Of a stretch of DNA of 64,000 nt, positions 17,591-25,073 are shown piece after piece. The stretch's first letter is position 1. The number at the start of each line of letters is the position of its first letter. Made by a program: the position numbers and the translations under genes. Source of the stretch: Bradyrhizobium erythrophlei (GTDB lineage Bacteria; Pseudomonadota; Alphaproteobacteria; Rhizobiales; Xanthobacteraceae); NCBI GenBank assembly GCA_900129675.1, contig FSRD01000001.1:5693501-5757500 (forward strand), written 5' to 3'. Below the pieces are notes generated by a model. That model worked only from the letters and a program-made list of their open reading frames with translations. It made no database searches and was not told where the DNA came from.

Positions 17591-18694
17591 TCAGTTCGCG
17601 ATCAGCAGTTCGAGCATCTTACGATCAAGCCAATGTCCGCGAAAATATTCGCGAGGAATGTCGGACCGGTCGTTGTCGAGGACGCCGAACGTCCCACGCA
17701 AGTTCCACATCGACCATCCCCAACCAGCTTCCTTCCAAAGGGCGAGCACATCGCCCATCCACGCGAGGCAGGCGTCATGTGGAGTCTTGTTGTAACAGCC
17801 CCATTCCCCGACATGGATCGGTACGCCTATTTTTATGAGGGGCTCCCACTTCGAGATCAGTTCCTGCCGAAGCTTTTCACGATTCCATTCTATGCCGTGA
17901 CGGTCGGTCATCGGCCAAGATGGCGGATCGGTTGATTCAAATTCGTTTGCAGGCACCCAGGTAGCGGTGTAGTGGCTAACCATCTTTGGCAGATACCCCC
18001 GGGTACTCTGCACGATGCCTTCACTGACTAGGCCCAAGACGGGAGTTTGGCCGATGTCTACGCCGTCCGCGAAAATAAGCCGATCGGGACTCTCTTCCCG
18101 GATAGCAGCAATGAGGTGCCGCGCGATCTCCACGTAACGCGATTGGTCTTTCATAAATGGTGGTTCATTTAGCAGATCGAAACTTAGCTGGCTGCTGGGT
18201 GCATCCTTGTACCGCCGTGCGAGATAGCGCCATTGAAAAACTGCCGCTTCCAGCGCTCGCTCCATTGAGTCGCGAGGGCTATCGAAAAGTTGAAAGGGCT
18301 CAAGCTCACGGCCGTTGACACAATATCCTGGGATACGATGCAGGCTGAGATTGATATGGATTCCATACTGTTGACCCAGTGAGATGGCTCGATCGAGCGG
18401 CTGCAAGGCCATCTCGTCAATGGTCATCCACTTGTTTTTGTCGGACCAAGCCCAGTAGGAGCATGGCAATCGAGCGAAATTGAATCCCCATTCAGCCATC
18501 CATTTGAAGTCCAACTCTTGATAGCGCTGATGGCGCTGGCCGCCGGCCAGTTCGATCAGGTTAAACCCTCGCCAGCGTGGAATGGTCGGCTGAGATCGGG
18601 AGGGGGCAGGCAGCGGTTGGGCGAATGAAGAACTGGTCACCAGGCCAGCCGCAATTGGCATCGATGCAAGAAAGTTTCGTCGATTGATGATCAT
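17591..18694 (-). CDS. Glycoside hydrolase family 5 (endoglucanase-like)
   Basis: A 367-residue protein. It begins MIINRRNFLASMPIAAG, a twin-arginine-like export signal (NRRNFLA), followed by a Pro-rich linker. The GH5 barrel shows the conserved acid/base glutamate in LLNEPP (Glu177) and the nucleophile in HVGEWG (Glu297), plus RGFNL and ARLPCSYW at the expected N-terminal strands. Glycanases are common in EPS loci, trimming or releasing the polymer. Convergent with the exosortase gene (93-bp gap). The substrate is beta-linked glycan by family; the exact polymer is unknown. Confidence 0.87.
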   Translation of the reverse strand: MIINRRNFLASMPIAAGLVTSSSFAQPLPAPSRSQPTIPRWRGFNLIELAGGQRHQRYQELDFKWMAEWGFNFARLPCSYWAWSDKNKWMTIDEMALQPLDRAISLGQQYGIHINLSLHRIPGYCVNGRELEPFQLFDSPRDSMERALEAAVFQWRYLARRYKDAPSSQLSFDLLNEPPFMKDQSRYVEIARHLIAAIREESPDRLIFADGVDIGQTPVLGLVSEGIVQSTRGYLPKMVSHYTATWVPANEFESTDPPSWPMTDRHGIEWNREKLRQELISKWEPLIKIGVPIHVGEWGCYNKTPHDACLAWMGDVLALWKEAGWGWSMWNLRGTFGVLDNDRSDIPREYFRGHWLDRKMLELLIAN

Positions 18695-18789
18695 CCCGTT
18701 AGTTGCCTTTAGTGCGATATCTTACATAGCTTTTGGGAGAGGGTCGCTCAGATCAAATTGAAAACCTACAAGGTGTTGGTCAGATATCC

Positions 18790-18855
18790 ATGAATACAAA
18801 GTCTCAACAGGGGAATGTATTAGAAATGCGAAGGCCATGGGTTGACGAGCAATGA
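18790..18855 (+). CDS. Possible 21-aa leader ORF overlapping the phosphatase start
   Basis: ATG at 18790 opens a 21-codon frame ending in TGA at 18853-18855, which overlaps the ATG of the phosphatase gene (ATGA). Such overlaps often couple translation. No strong ribosome site is visible before the short ORF, so it may be incidental. Confidence 0.3.
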   Translation: MNTKSQQGNVLEMRRPWVDEQ

Positions 18856-19562
18856 CGTTGACATTTGCCATACCCGACATTCACGGACGCCTCGACCTCC
18901 TCGAGGCTGCTATCGAAAGGATAATCGAGCATTCGGAAAGCAGCCCCGCGACAATCGTTACTTTAGGCGACTATGTCGACCGTGGACCGGATAGTCGCCA
19001 AGTGATCGAACGCTTGATGGGATGGCACTCGGAAGAGCTGAGGCTCATAAATCTCAAGGGCAACCACGAAGCGATGATGTGGGAAGTCTGCAATAATTTT
19101 GCTGAGGTAGGCTGGTGGATCCAGAATGGTGGTGATCAGACGCTTATGTCCTACGGCCAACCTTCGCAGAACAATCTCAATATTGGGATTGTTCCTTTGG
19201 CGCATCTTCAATGGTTAGCCAATCTCCCGCTGATGCATGTTGATCAGCACAGGGTATTCGTGCACGCGGCCGTTGACCCGAAGATTCCGCTGGACCGGCA
19301 AACCGAACAAACCCTTCTCTGGAAGCGATATCCTGAGGGGTTCGATCTGGGCCACGACAACCGCCATGTCGTGCATGGACATCACGCAAATCCCGATGCG
19401 CCGATCGTCACCCGCGGCAAGACCAATCTTGACGGACTGGCATGGAAGACGGGGCGACTGGTGGTCGGCGTGTTCGAAGATGACCAACCTGGCGGAGCGT
19501 CGCAGTTTTTGGAGATTGTTGGTCCGGCGGCTACTCTTTTGGATCCGCAACATCAGCGTTGA
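18852..19562 (+). CDS. PPP-family serine/threonine phosphatase (metallophosphoesterase)
   Basis: 236 residues with all PPP signature blocks: PDIHG (Asp9, His11), GDYVDRG (residues 39-45) and GNHE (70-73), plus a later VHGHHA histidine motif. It resembles small bacterial ApaH/PrpA-like phosphatases. It may remove phosphate from proteins or dinucleotide polyphosphates; specificity is unclear. The last 32 bp overlap the convergent XRE gene. It stands at the boundary between the exosortase genes and a phage-like recombination module, and which of the two it belongs to is uncertain. Confidence 0.85.
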   Translation: MTLTFAIPDIHGRLDLLEAAIERIIEHSESSPATIVTLGDYVDRGPDSRQVIERLMGWHSEELRLINLKGNHEAMMWEVCNNFAEVGWWIQNGGDQTLMSYGQPSQNNLNIGIVPLAHLQWLANLPLMHVDQHRVFVHAAVDPKIPLDRQTEQTLLWKRYPEGFDLGHDNRHVVHGHHANPDAPIVTRGKTNLDGLAWKTGRLVVGVFEDDQPGGASQFLEIVGPAATLLDPQHQR

Positions 19563-19836
19563 GTGCTTTGGCTCCTGTTCTCAAGAAGACTCCGAAGCCC
19601 TTCCCCTTTTCAAAGACGAAGTCGACGCCGGCTTTCTGAAAGGTAACTAATACCGATTGAAGATTGGCCGCGGTCATCTGAACCGTCCCTGCAACGACCT
19701 CCGCGCGCCTGATTGTTGCCACGCCAAGCATAGATTCCCTCGCCAGATCCTCGGCGCTCCAGCCGATCAAGGCCCGCGCGGCGCGGATCTGTGCTCCGGT
19801 GATATTTTTAAGATCGTATGATCTATAGTTGACCAT
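19531..19836 (-). CDS. XRE-family helix-turn-helix regulator
   Basis: ATG 19836 is preferred over the longer frame from 19866. About 101 residues. The HTH is visible in ITGAQIRAARALIGWSAEDLARESMLGVATIRRAE, matching small rhizobial XRE proteins that start with TGAQIRAAR. A C-terminal part (ALQ-like segment, FQKAGVDFVFEKGKGFGVFLR) is typical of the same subfamily. It is divergent from the YqaJ-type exonuclease gene, with candidate palindromic sites between them, so it probably represses that operon in the style of a phage regulator. Its 3' end overlaps the convergent phosphatase gene by 32 bp. Confidence 0.8.
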   Translation of the reverse strand: MVNYRSYDLKNITGAQIRAARALIGWSAEDLARESMLGVATIRRAEVVAGTVQMTAANLQSVLVTFQKAGVDFVFEKGKGFGVFLRTGAKALNADVADPKE

Positions 19837-19859
19837 CGTGAAATTCTTTGATATGAAAA

Positions 19860-19873
19860 CGATCATAAGATCG
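19860..19873. promoter_or_regulatory. Candidate operator palindrome between XRE and exonuclease genes
   Basis: Perfect inverted repeat CGATC-N4-GATCG, 25 bp before the exonuclease start. A related GATC-N4-GATC element lies at 19812-19823, inside the first codons of the XRE gene. Position and symmetry suit autoregulation. This is an inference from pattern only. Confidence 0.4.
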
Positions 19874-19897
19874 ATTTCAAATTAAAGGGAGTTCGAT

Positions 19898-20755
19898 ATG
19901 TCAAATGATCTCAATCCGATTGAAACTGCAAGGTCATCGCCTAAACATATCAAGGCTAACCGCCGCCACTTCATCGGGGGCTCCGACGCCCGGATCATCA
20001 TGGGCAAAGACGAGAAGGCGCTGCAGCAGCTCTGGCATCAGAAACGCGGGGAGGCGGAGGGGCCCGACCTTTCGGCGGTGCTAATCGTCCAACTCGGATT
20101 AGTAACCGAGGACCTCAATCGAGGATGGTACGAGCGCAACTCGGGGCATCAGGTCACAGCCGTCCAGAAGCATGCCGTTCACAAGACGATCCCATGGATG
20201 GCTGCGACGCTCGACGGGCTGGTGCCGAGCATTGACGCCGTATTCGAGGCGAAGTTCATGCTGCCGTGGTCGTTTTCCGAAGAAGGAGCCGCGGAAAAGC
20301 ACGCCGCCCAGCTTCAGCACAACATGCTGGTGACCGGTACCAAGAGATCGGTGCTCTCGATTATCAACGGCGGCGGCAAATGGGTCGAAATCTCGGTCGA
20401 GGCCGACCCGATCTACCAGACCATCCTGATTGCGGCCGAGAAGGCGTTCTGGAGCGCCGTGCATACCGGCGAACCTCCCTCGCTGTTTGATTGCGAGCCG
20501 CCGCGGCCGCGCATCGAAGCGGTTCGGGTGGTCGATATGACCAGCTCGAATTCATGGGCTGAATTCGCCGGCCTCTTTCGGGAAACCCGGTCTGCGTTTC
20601 TGGACCACGAGCGGGCGAAGATCGAACTCAAAGGACTGATGCCGGAGGATGCCAAAGAGGCGATGGGGCACGGGATCCGCGCCAAGCGATCCAAGACCGG
20701 CGCGATTTCATTTGACGCCCTGGACGTGGAGGTTGGTCATGCATCGGTCCAGTGA
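19898..20755 (+). CDS. YqaJ-type viral recombinase/exonuclease
   Basis: 285 residues. The N-terminal half carries the PD-(D/E)XK nuclease signs of the YqaJ family: FIGGSDARIIMG near residue 27, AATLDGLV (Asp, about 108) and EAKF (Glu-x-Lys, about 119-121). A helical C-terminal region holds ERAKIELKGLM. The family supplies the 5'-3' exonuclease of phage recombination systems. A GAGTTCG stretch precedes ATG 19898. The next gene, an ERF annealing protein, overlaps its last 17 bp, forming the classical exonuclease plus annealing-protein pair. No other phage genes are nearby. Confidence 0.82.
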   Translation: MSNDLNPIETARSSPKHIKANRRHFIGGSDARIIMGKDEKALQQLWHQKRGEAEGPDLSAVLIVQLGLVTEDLNRGWYERNSGHQVTAVQKHAVHKTIPWMAATLDGLVPSIDAVFEAKFMLPWSFSEEGAAEKHAAQLQHNMLVTGTKRSVLSIINGGGKWVEISVEADPIYQTILIAAEKAFWSAVHTGEPPSLFDCEPPRPRIEAVRVVDMTSSNSWAEFAGLFRETRSAFLDHERAKIELKGLMPEDAKEAMGHGIRAKRSKTGAISFDALDVEVGHASVQ

Positions 20756-21968
20756 AACCGTAGCGGCGATCGCTACTGCCCTTGCCAAAGCGCAAATTGA
20801 ACTCTCAAACCCCGAGAAAAGCGCGGTCGGCTTGATTCCAAATCTAAGCCGAGGGGAGGGCGAGCGGACGTTCCGTTATGCACCGTTGTCCACGGGGCTG
20901 GAGTTGGTCAGAAAATCCCTGGGAGGGCACCAGATAGCGCTGCTGCAGACCACCGAAATCGACCGGCCCAGCGGAACGGTCAACCTGACGACAGTGCTGA
21001 TGCATACCTCTGGCGAATGGATCTCGTCGGATTGGCCGGTATGCCAGTTATCCGACGCAGCAATGCCGCGGCGGATGGGAGCAGCTCTAACATATGCCCG
21101 TCGCTATTCGTTGTTCGCTCTGGTCGGGATCGCAGGGGAGGACGACACGGATCTTGATGCAGCGGAGGCGACGGCCGCCACCAGCAAGATCAACGCTTCC
21201 CGGCTTGCACCGGTACAAATGCCGGCAAGACCGACCGGACAGGTAGTTTCCGCGAAACCGAACTTAACCATAGACCAGTCCGCGACGCAGCGGGAACATT
21301 TGCTCAGTCAAATCGCCAACTGGGCAAGCTTGGACGTTCTTCAGGGCGAGGCGATCAAAGTGCTGCGGGAAAAGAATTCGCTTCTGACCACGGACGCCAA
21401 AATGATTGAGGCTGAATTCGAAGCGAGATTGGCCGTCCTGGAAACTGAGTCCAACACCGCCTCATCGCCGGACGTCCAGCCGCCTCGGACTAACATCGAT
21501 GAAACAGCGACTAAGCCGCGCCAATCGCGCCGGCGACCGCAAAATGTCTCGACTGGCCCTTCGGATAAAAGACCGGCAGTGCCAGTTGTCCCCAACCAGC
21601 GCGTCCCCAAACTATCGCAGCAAAGAGAAATCGAACTGCGACGTTCGAAGATCGACAAGAGTCTGTTGGCTTTTGGTGAAATTCGACGTCTACGGGATAA
21701 GGCCCATTTGCGTTTCGTCGCCTCACAGCCGTGCCTGATCTGCGAGCGCACCCCGTCTGATCCCCACCACCTGCGCTTTGCCCAGCCCCGCGCCATGGGA
21801 CGAAAGACCAGCGATGAATTTGTTGTCCCACTATGCAGAATGCACCATCGGCAAAATCATCAAACGGGAGACGAGCTTTCGTGGTGGAAGACCACGGCTG
21901 CGGATCCGCTAAGGGTTGCTCGGGAGCTATGGGTTTCCAGCCGCGGCATCGTGGACCGTGCCTCTTGA
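20739..21968 (+). CDS. ERF single-strand annealing protein fused to HNH-like domain
   Basis: ATG 20739 follows GGAGG with 7-nt spacing, so it is better than the longer frame from 20649. 409 residues. The ERF domain occupies about 1-150 (TVAAIATALAKAQ, FRYAPLSTGLELVRKSL, GAALTYARRYSLFALVGIAGEDD). A low-complexity linker runs to about 310. The C-terminus has CLICERTPSDPHHLR and VVPLCRMHHRQNHQTGDE, a CxxC...HH...CxxHH arrangement of HNH/DUF968-like nucleases. ERF proteins anneal ssDNA in phage recombination; the attached nuclease-like domain might process joint molecules. Overlaps the convergent gene at 21927. Confidence 0.83.
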   Translation: MHRSSETVAAIATALAKAQIELSNPEKSAVGLIPNLSRGEGERTFRYAPLSTGLELVRKSLGGHQIALLQTTEIDRPSGTVNLTTVLMHTSGEWISSDWPVCQLSDAAMPRRMGAALTYARRYSLFALVGIAGEDDTDLDAAEATAATSKINASRLAPVQMPARPTGQVVSAKPNLTIDQSATQREHLLSQIANWASLDVLQGEAIKVLREKNSLLTTDAKMIEAEFEARLAVLETESNTASSPDVQPPRTNIDETATKPRQSRRRPQNVSTGPSDKRPAVPVVPNQRVPKLSQQREIELRRSKIDKSLLAFGEIRRLRDKAHLRFVASQPCLICERTPSDPHHLRFAQPRAMGRKTSDEFVVPLCRMHHRQNHQTGDELSWWKTTAADPLRVARELWVSSRGIVDRAS

Positions 21969-22463
21969 GAGCGTGGCTGCGGGCGCCTCTTTGATGCGTT
22001 TGGCTTGTAAGGCTTCTCGGGCCTTTTTAGCTTCCTTTGCCTTAGCTTTTTTAGCAGCTTTAGCCCTAGCTTCTTTCTCGGCTTCGTCTCTGGCCGCCAC
22101 GGCGCGATGGATTCTCAACATGCCTTCTGAAAAGGTCTCCGGCGGCGGTGCCAGCACTTGACTCGCTCGAGTATCAGCCAGGACATAGCGCTGTACCGCC
22201 TCATTCATTTCAAAAAAGCTGAGATCGAAGATCGATTCCCTATGTCGGACAGTCTGGGCGGTGACGATCGCGAGCGCGAGCTCCATCGCCTCCTTTTGCT
22301 TTTCGATGAGCATGATTTGCAACCCCGTGCGGGTGCCTTTCATTTCCAGATCGGAGTCGTTCCGCAACGTGCTGGTCCCAACGAGAAGACTGAGGCTGAT
22401 GAGACTGTCGCTATAGGCGTCCAGACATTTGATCGCTTCGCGGGTATCCATTTTCACCACCAT
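21927..22463 (-). CDS. Conserved-looking hypothetical with Ala/Lys-rich tail
   Basis: I do not recognise it. From ATG 22463 (GGAG just upstream) it has 178 residues. The first two thirds look globular and helical (MDTREAIKCLDAYSDSLISLSLLVG, QIMLIEKQKEAMELALAIVT). The end is a long Ala/Lys/Glu helix (KEARAKAAKKAKAKEAKK) that would be a strongly charged coiled or DNA-binding tail. Its last 42 bp overlap the end of the ERF gene on the other strand, which argues that the two have coexisted for some time. A longer frame to 22595 exists without a better start. Confidence 0.6.
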   Translation of the reverse strand: MVVKMDTREAIKCLDAYSDSLISLSLLVGTSTLRNDSDLEMKGTRTGLQIMLIEKQKEAMELALAIVTAQTVRHRESIFDLSFFEMNEAVQRYVLADTRASQVLAPPPETFSEGMLRIHRAVAARDEAEKEARAKAAKKAKAKEAKKAREALQAKRIKEAPAATLSRGTVHDAAAGNP

Positions 22464-22653
22464 TTGCTCCAGCCTACATTTACCGCGCAGGCGTTGGGCC
22501 GCCTGGCTTTGAAGACATAGGAGACTTTCGGCGCAAATGAAGCGCGGAGGTCCAAAAGATATCTGTGGATGTTTGTTTGCTATCTTGCTGCACATGAAGG
22601 TCTATGGACGCGAAAGCGATTCAGCTGACCCGATGCTTTCAAGGAGGACATCC

Positions 22654-23262
22654 GTGAGCGCTGCGACGACAGAAGTTTCGGTTTTCAAGCCGGCAAATGA
22701 ATTGAGCCAGATTTTTGCCATCCCTGCACTGGTTGGCTCCGAAAAGCTCGAGGACTATGAGAGATTCTTGGCGTCCGTCGTTTCGGCGATCAAGCCGACG
22801 GACGTCGTAGGTTGGCTGTTCATCAAGGATTACGTGGATTGGTCCTGGGAGATCCGGCGTGAGCGGATCATCAAGGCCGAGACGATCAAATACTACGAGA
22901 AGCAAGTCGTCGCCGAACTGATCAAATCGGAGTTTGCTCCCTCGGGTCAGTTCGAAGCGGCTTATTATCGCATCTTCAACGCCGGTGCCGACCTCGACCT
23001 TTGGGTAACCGATCCGAAATGTCGCGAGAACGTCGACAAAGGATTGGCCGCGAAGGGCTATGACGCCTCATACATCCTCGCCCAGGCTTACCTCCGGGGA
23101 GACCACGCGATTTCAGCGATCGATAAGAGGATCGCCGGCCACGAGCAGCGGCGCCTTGCAGCATTGAAGGAGGGGGGACTTTGGAGCGATCGCCTCGAGC
23201 GCAAACTGGTCCAAGTAACATCTGAGGTTATCGACGGCGTATTCACCGAGGCAGTGAATTAA
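22654..23262 (+). CDS. Hypothetical protein of the recombination-module region
   Basis: GTG 22654 follows AAGGAGG with ideal spacing, so the longer frame from 22537 is not used. 202 residues, soluble, no signal. Visible features: IPALVGSEKLEDYERFLASVV and VGWLFIKDYVDWSWEIRRERIIKAE, a mostly helical layout. I recall similar proteins annotated only as hypothetical in rhizobial genomes, often followed by a gene like the one at 23268. It ends 5 bp before that gene, so the two form an operon. Confidence 0.75.
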   Translation: MSAATTEVSVFKPANELSQIFAIPALVGSEKLEDYERFLASVVSAIKPTDVVGWLFIKDYVDWSWEIRRERIIKAETIKYYEKQVVAELIKSEFAPSGQFEAAYYRIFNAGADLDLWVTDPKCRENVDKGLAAKGYDASYILAQAYLRGDHAISAIDKRIAGHEQRRLAALKEGGLWSDRLERKLVQVTSEVIDGVFTEAVN

Positions 23263-23267
23263 CGCCC

Positions 23268-23690
23268 ATGGCCTCGGATCGACAAATCGCGGCTAACCGA
23301 AGCAATGCAAGAAAAAGTACCGGCCCGCGTTCGAAAAAGGGTCAGGAGGCTTCGAGTCGCAATGCCCGAAGGCATGGCTTGGCTATTGCCGTCGGATGCG
23401 ATCCCGCTTTGCAGGGGGAAATCGAGAAGCTCGCGAGACTGCTTTCAACGAGTGGCTCACAAGATGTCAGCGGACCTGCGCGCGAGGCAGCGGAGGCCGA
23501 ATTCGAGTTGTTGCGGATCCGCACGGTCCGGGCCTGGCTATTCCAGACCCTCTATTTCGCCAAAGCAAATGCGCCGGATGGCTTGGCCGAACTGAACGGC
23601 AAGCTCGGCAAACTTGAACGATACGAGCGCCGCGCTTTTTCCCGCCGGAAGAGCGCTTTGCGAGCCATGTCCCAAGCCGCCGCGATATAG
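23268..23690 (+). CDS. Small basic hypothetical (N-A-R-K-S-T-G-P-R motif)
   Basis: 140 residues starting 5 bp after the previous gene. It opens with IAANRSNARKSTGPRSKKGQ and then NARRHGLA. This basic N-terminus is widely repeated in small rhizobial and planctomycete proteins of unknown function, often near mobile DNA. A helical region follows (EAAEAEFELLRIRTVRAWLFQ). The N-terminus is reminiscent of transposon or phage-associated proteins that contact nucleic acid, which is an inference. Confidence 0.72.
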   Translation: MASDRQIAANRSNARKSTGPRSKKGQEASSRNARRHGLAIAVGCDPALQGEIEKLARLLSTSGSQDVSGPAREAAEAEFELLRIRTVRAWLFQTLYFAKANAPDGLAELNGKLGKLERYERRAFSRRKSALRAMSQAAAI

Positions 23691-23787
23691 TTTTCGATCT
23701 CAAGCTGGATTCCGCTAATATACAGGCTGCGAATCAGTGACTGCTTAGACTGGTCACGATAACCCGTATTTCGGGCAGGGGTTTTTT

Positions 23788-24468
23788 ATGCGGCTCACTA
23801 TTGCTGTTGGAACGTTTATTTTAGCTATAGGTTTTGGCTCCGCTTCCGTAAAAGCAACCGTTCTCTATCAATCCATCCCCGACCTATCTGCTTCGCGCTT
23901 GGGCACGTTCTGTTCTAACTGTCCGGGGTTGGCGGACCAGCAGTCTGTCGGTCAAATCTTCTCCTTCGGCGTAAGCGCTACCGCGACGAGCCTTAGCTTT
24001 GTTGTTTCGAACGACTATGTTTGGCCAACACCCGTCACGGTCGATATCTACCAAGATGCAGTTGGGACGGTTGGAGCTAATGTCTATAGGCAAACGTTTA
24101 CATCATATGTCTCGGACACTCCGACGGCTAATTTTACCGACGTTGTTTCCGTAAGCTTGGGCAGCGGAGTAACGCTTGGTCCGGGAAGCTATATTGTCTT
24201 TTTGACGAATTCCACTACAGGGCTCGCCATCGCTACTTTTGATGGTCTGCCTGGCAATGCCATCTATAATTACGCCAGCACCTTTCCGGACTTGACGGGA
24301 AATCCTTACGCTTCCCTGACAGAACAGGATATTGGCGTTTTGTTCTCGGGCGTATCAGCTGTGCCGGAGGCTTCTACTTGGGCAATGCTTCTTCTCGGGT
24401 TTGCTGGCATCGCCTTCATGGCATATCGACGGAAGCTGAAGCCCGCGCTGACTTACCATTTGATCTAA
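23788..24468 (+). CDS. PEP-CTERM protein 1 (PEA variant)
   Basis: 226 residues. Signal peptide about 1-23 (ending SVKA-TV). A beta-rich, Thr/Ser-rich extracellular domain follows, with FCSNCPGLADQQSVGQIFSF. The C-terminal sorting signal is VPEASTWA (about 192-199), then hydrophobic MLLLGFAGIAFMAY and basic RRK. Pro-Glu-Ala replaces Pro-Glu-Pro, as in PEP2 at 30554. The domain recalls the choice-of-anchor proteins that follow the same signal. Expected substrate of the exosortase at 16578, exported and then cleaved. A short hairpin (CCCG...CGGG) sits just before the ribosome site. Confidence 0.88.
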   Translation: MRLTIAVGTFILAIGFGSASVKATVLYQSIPDLSASRLGTFCSNCPGLADQQSVGQIFSFGVSATATSLSFVVSNDYVWPTPVTVDIYQDAVGTVGANVYRQTFTSYVSDTPTANFTDVVSVSLGSGVTLGPGSYIVFLTNSTTGLAIATFDGLPGNAIYNYASTFPDLTGNPYASLTEQDIGVLFSGVSAVPEASTWAMLLLGFAGIAFMAYRRKLKPALTYHLI

Positions 24469-24598
24469 CTCGCGATGCCAAACCGAGAACAGAATCTGGG
24501 GCGCCTCCGAAATCGACGGCTGTAAGCGGTTTAATTTTCAGCGATGGCTCTGGCGGAGTCTTGAAGCTTGAGTCGTGATGCTGGTCCAAGATTAGGAC

Positions 24599-24931
24599 CT
24601 AGTAGCATCGACGCCCTTGGCGATCGTGAAAAACGTAATCCGTGCCAGGTTGTGGATAGTATAATTCCCCGCATTCACTAGAATTAACCGGGTATCCCAG
24701 GAGACCATTGCGCTCGTCTCTGGCACTCGGTGACGCGGTCTGGTCGCTACTACCGCGCCCGTAATATTGTCCGCTGAACTGGCCGCTATATTGACCGCCG
24801 TATTGTCCACTGTACTGGCCATTAGCTTGGCCGCTGTACTGCATGTTGACTTGGGCCGCGGCGGGACCAGTCGATCCGATCGATAACGATAATGTCGCTA
24901 CCGCGGATATCAGGATTCCGAGCATTTTCAT
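24599..24931 (-). CDS. Small secreted protein with QYSGQ repeats
   Basis: ATG 24931 follows GGGAG and gives a signal peptide MKMLGILISAVATLSLSIGSTGPAAAQ; the longer frame to 25111 lacks support. Mature chain about 80 residues. It begins with repeated Gln-Tyr-Ser-Gly-Gln units (QYSGQANGQYSGQYGGQYSGQF) and ends with a small Cys-containing domain (SSECGELYYPQPGTDYVFHDRQGRRCY). Tyr/Gln/Gly repeats suggest surface or matrix association. Function unknown; convergent with PEP1. Confidence 0.7.
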   Translation of the reverse strand: MKMLGILISAVATLSLSIGSTGPAAAQVNMQYSGQANGQYSGQYGGQYSGQFSGQYYGRGSSDQTASPSARDERNGLLGYPVNSSECGELYYPQPGTDYVFHDRQGRRCY

Positions 24932-25073
24932 TTTGTGACTCCCGAAAAGATCGACGTAAACGGAGGCGGCGAGGAGTAGTTCCAGCCCACGCATCCATCG
25001 GCGGAGATGGATCCTTAATTTTGGGAGATAAGTCGTGATTTCCCGGTCGCCAAGGGGTATTGGCAAGCAAGAA

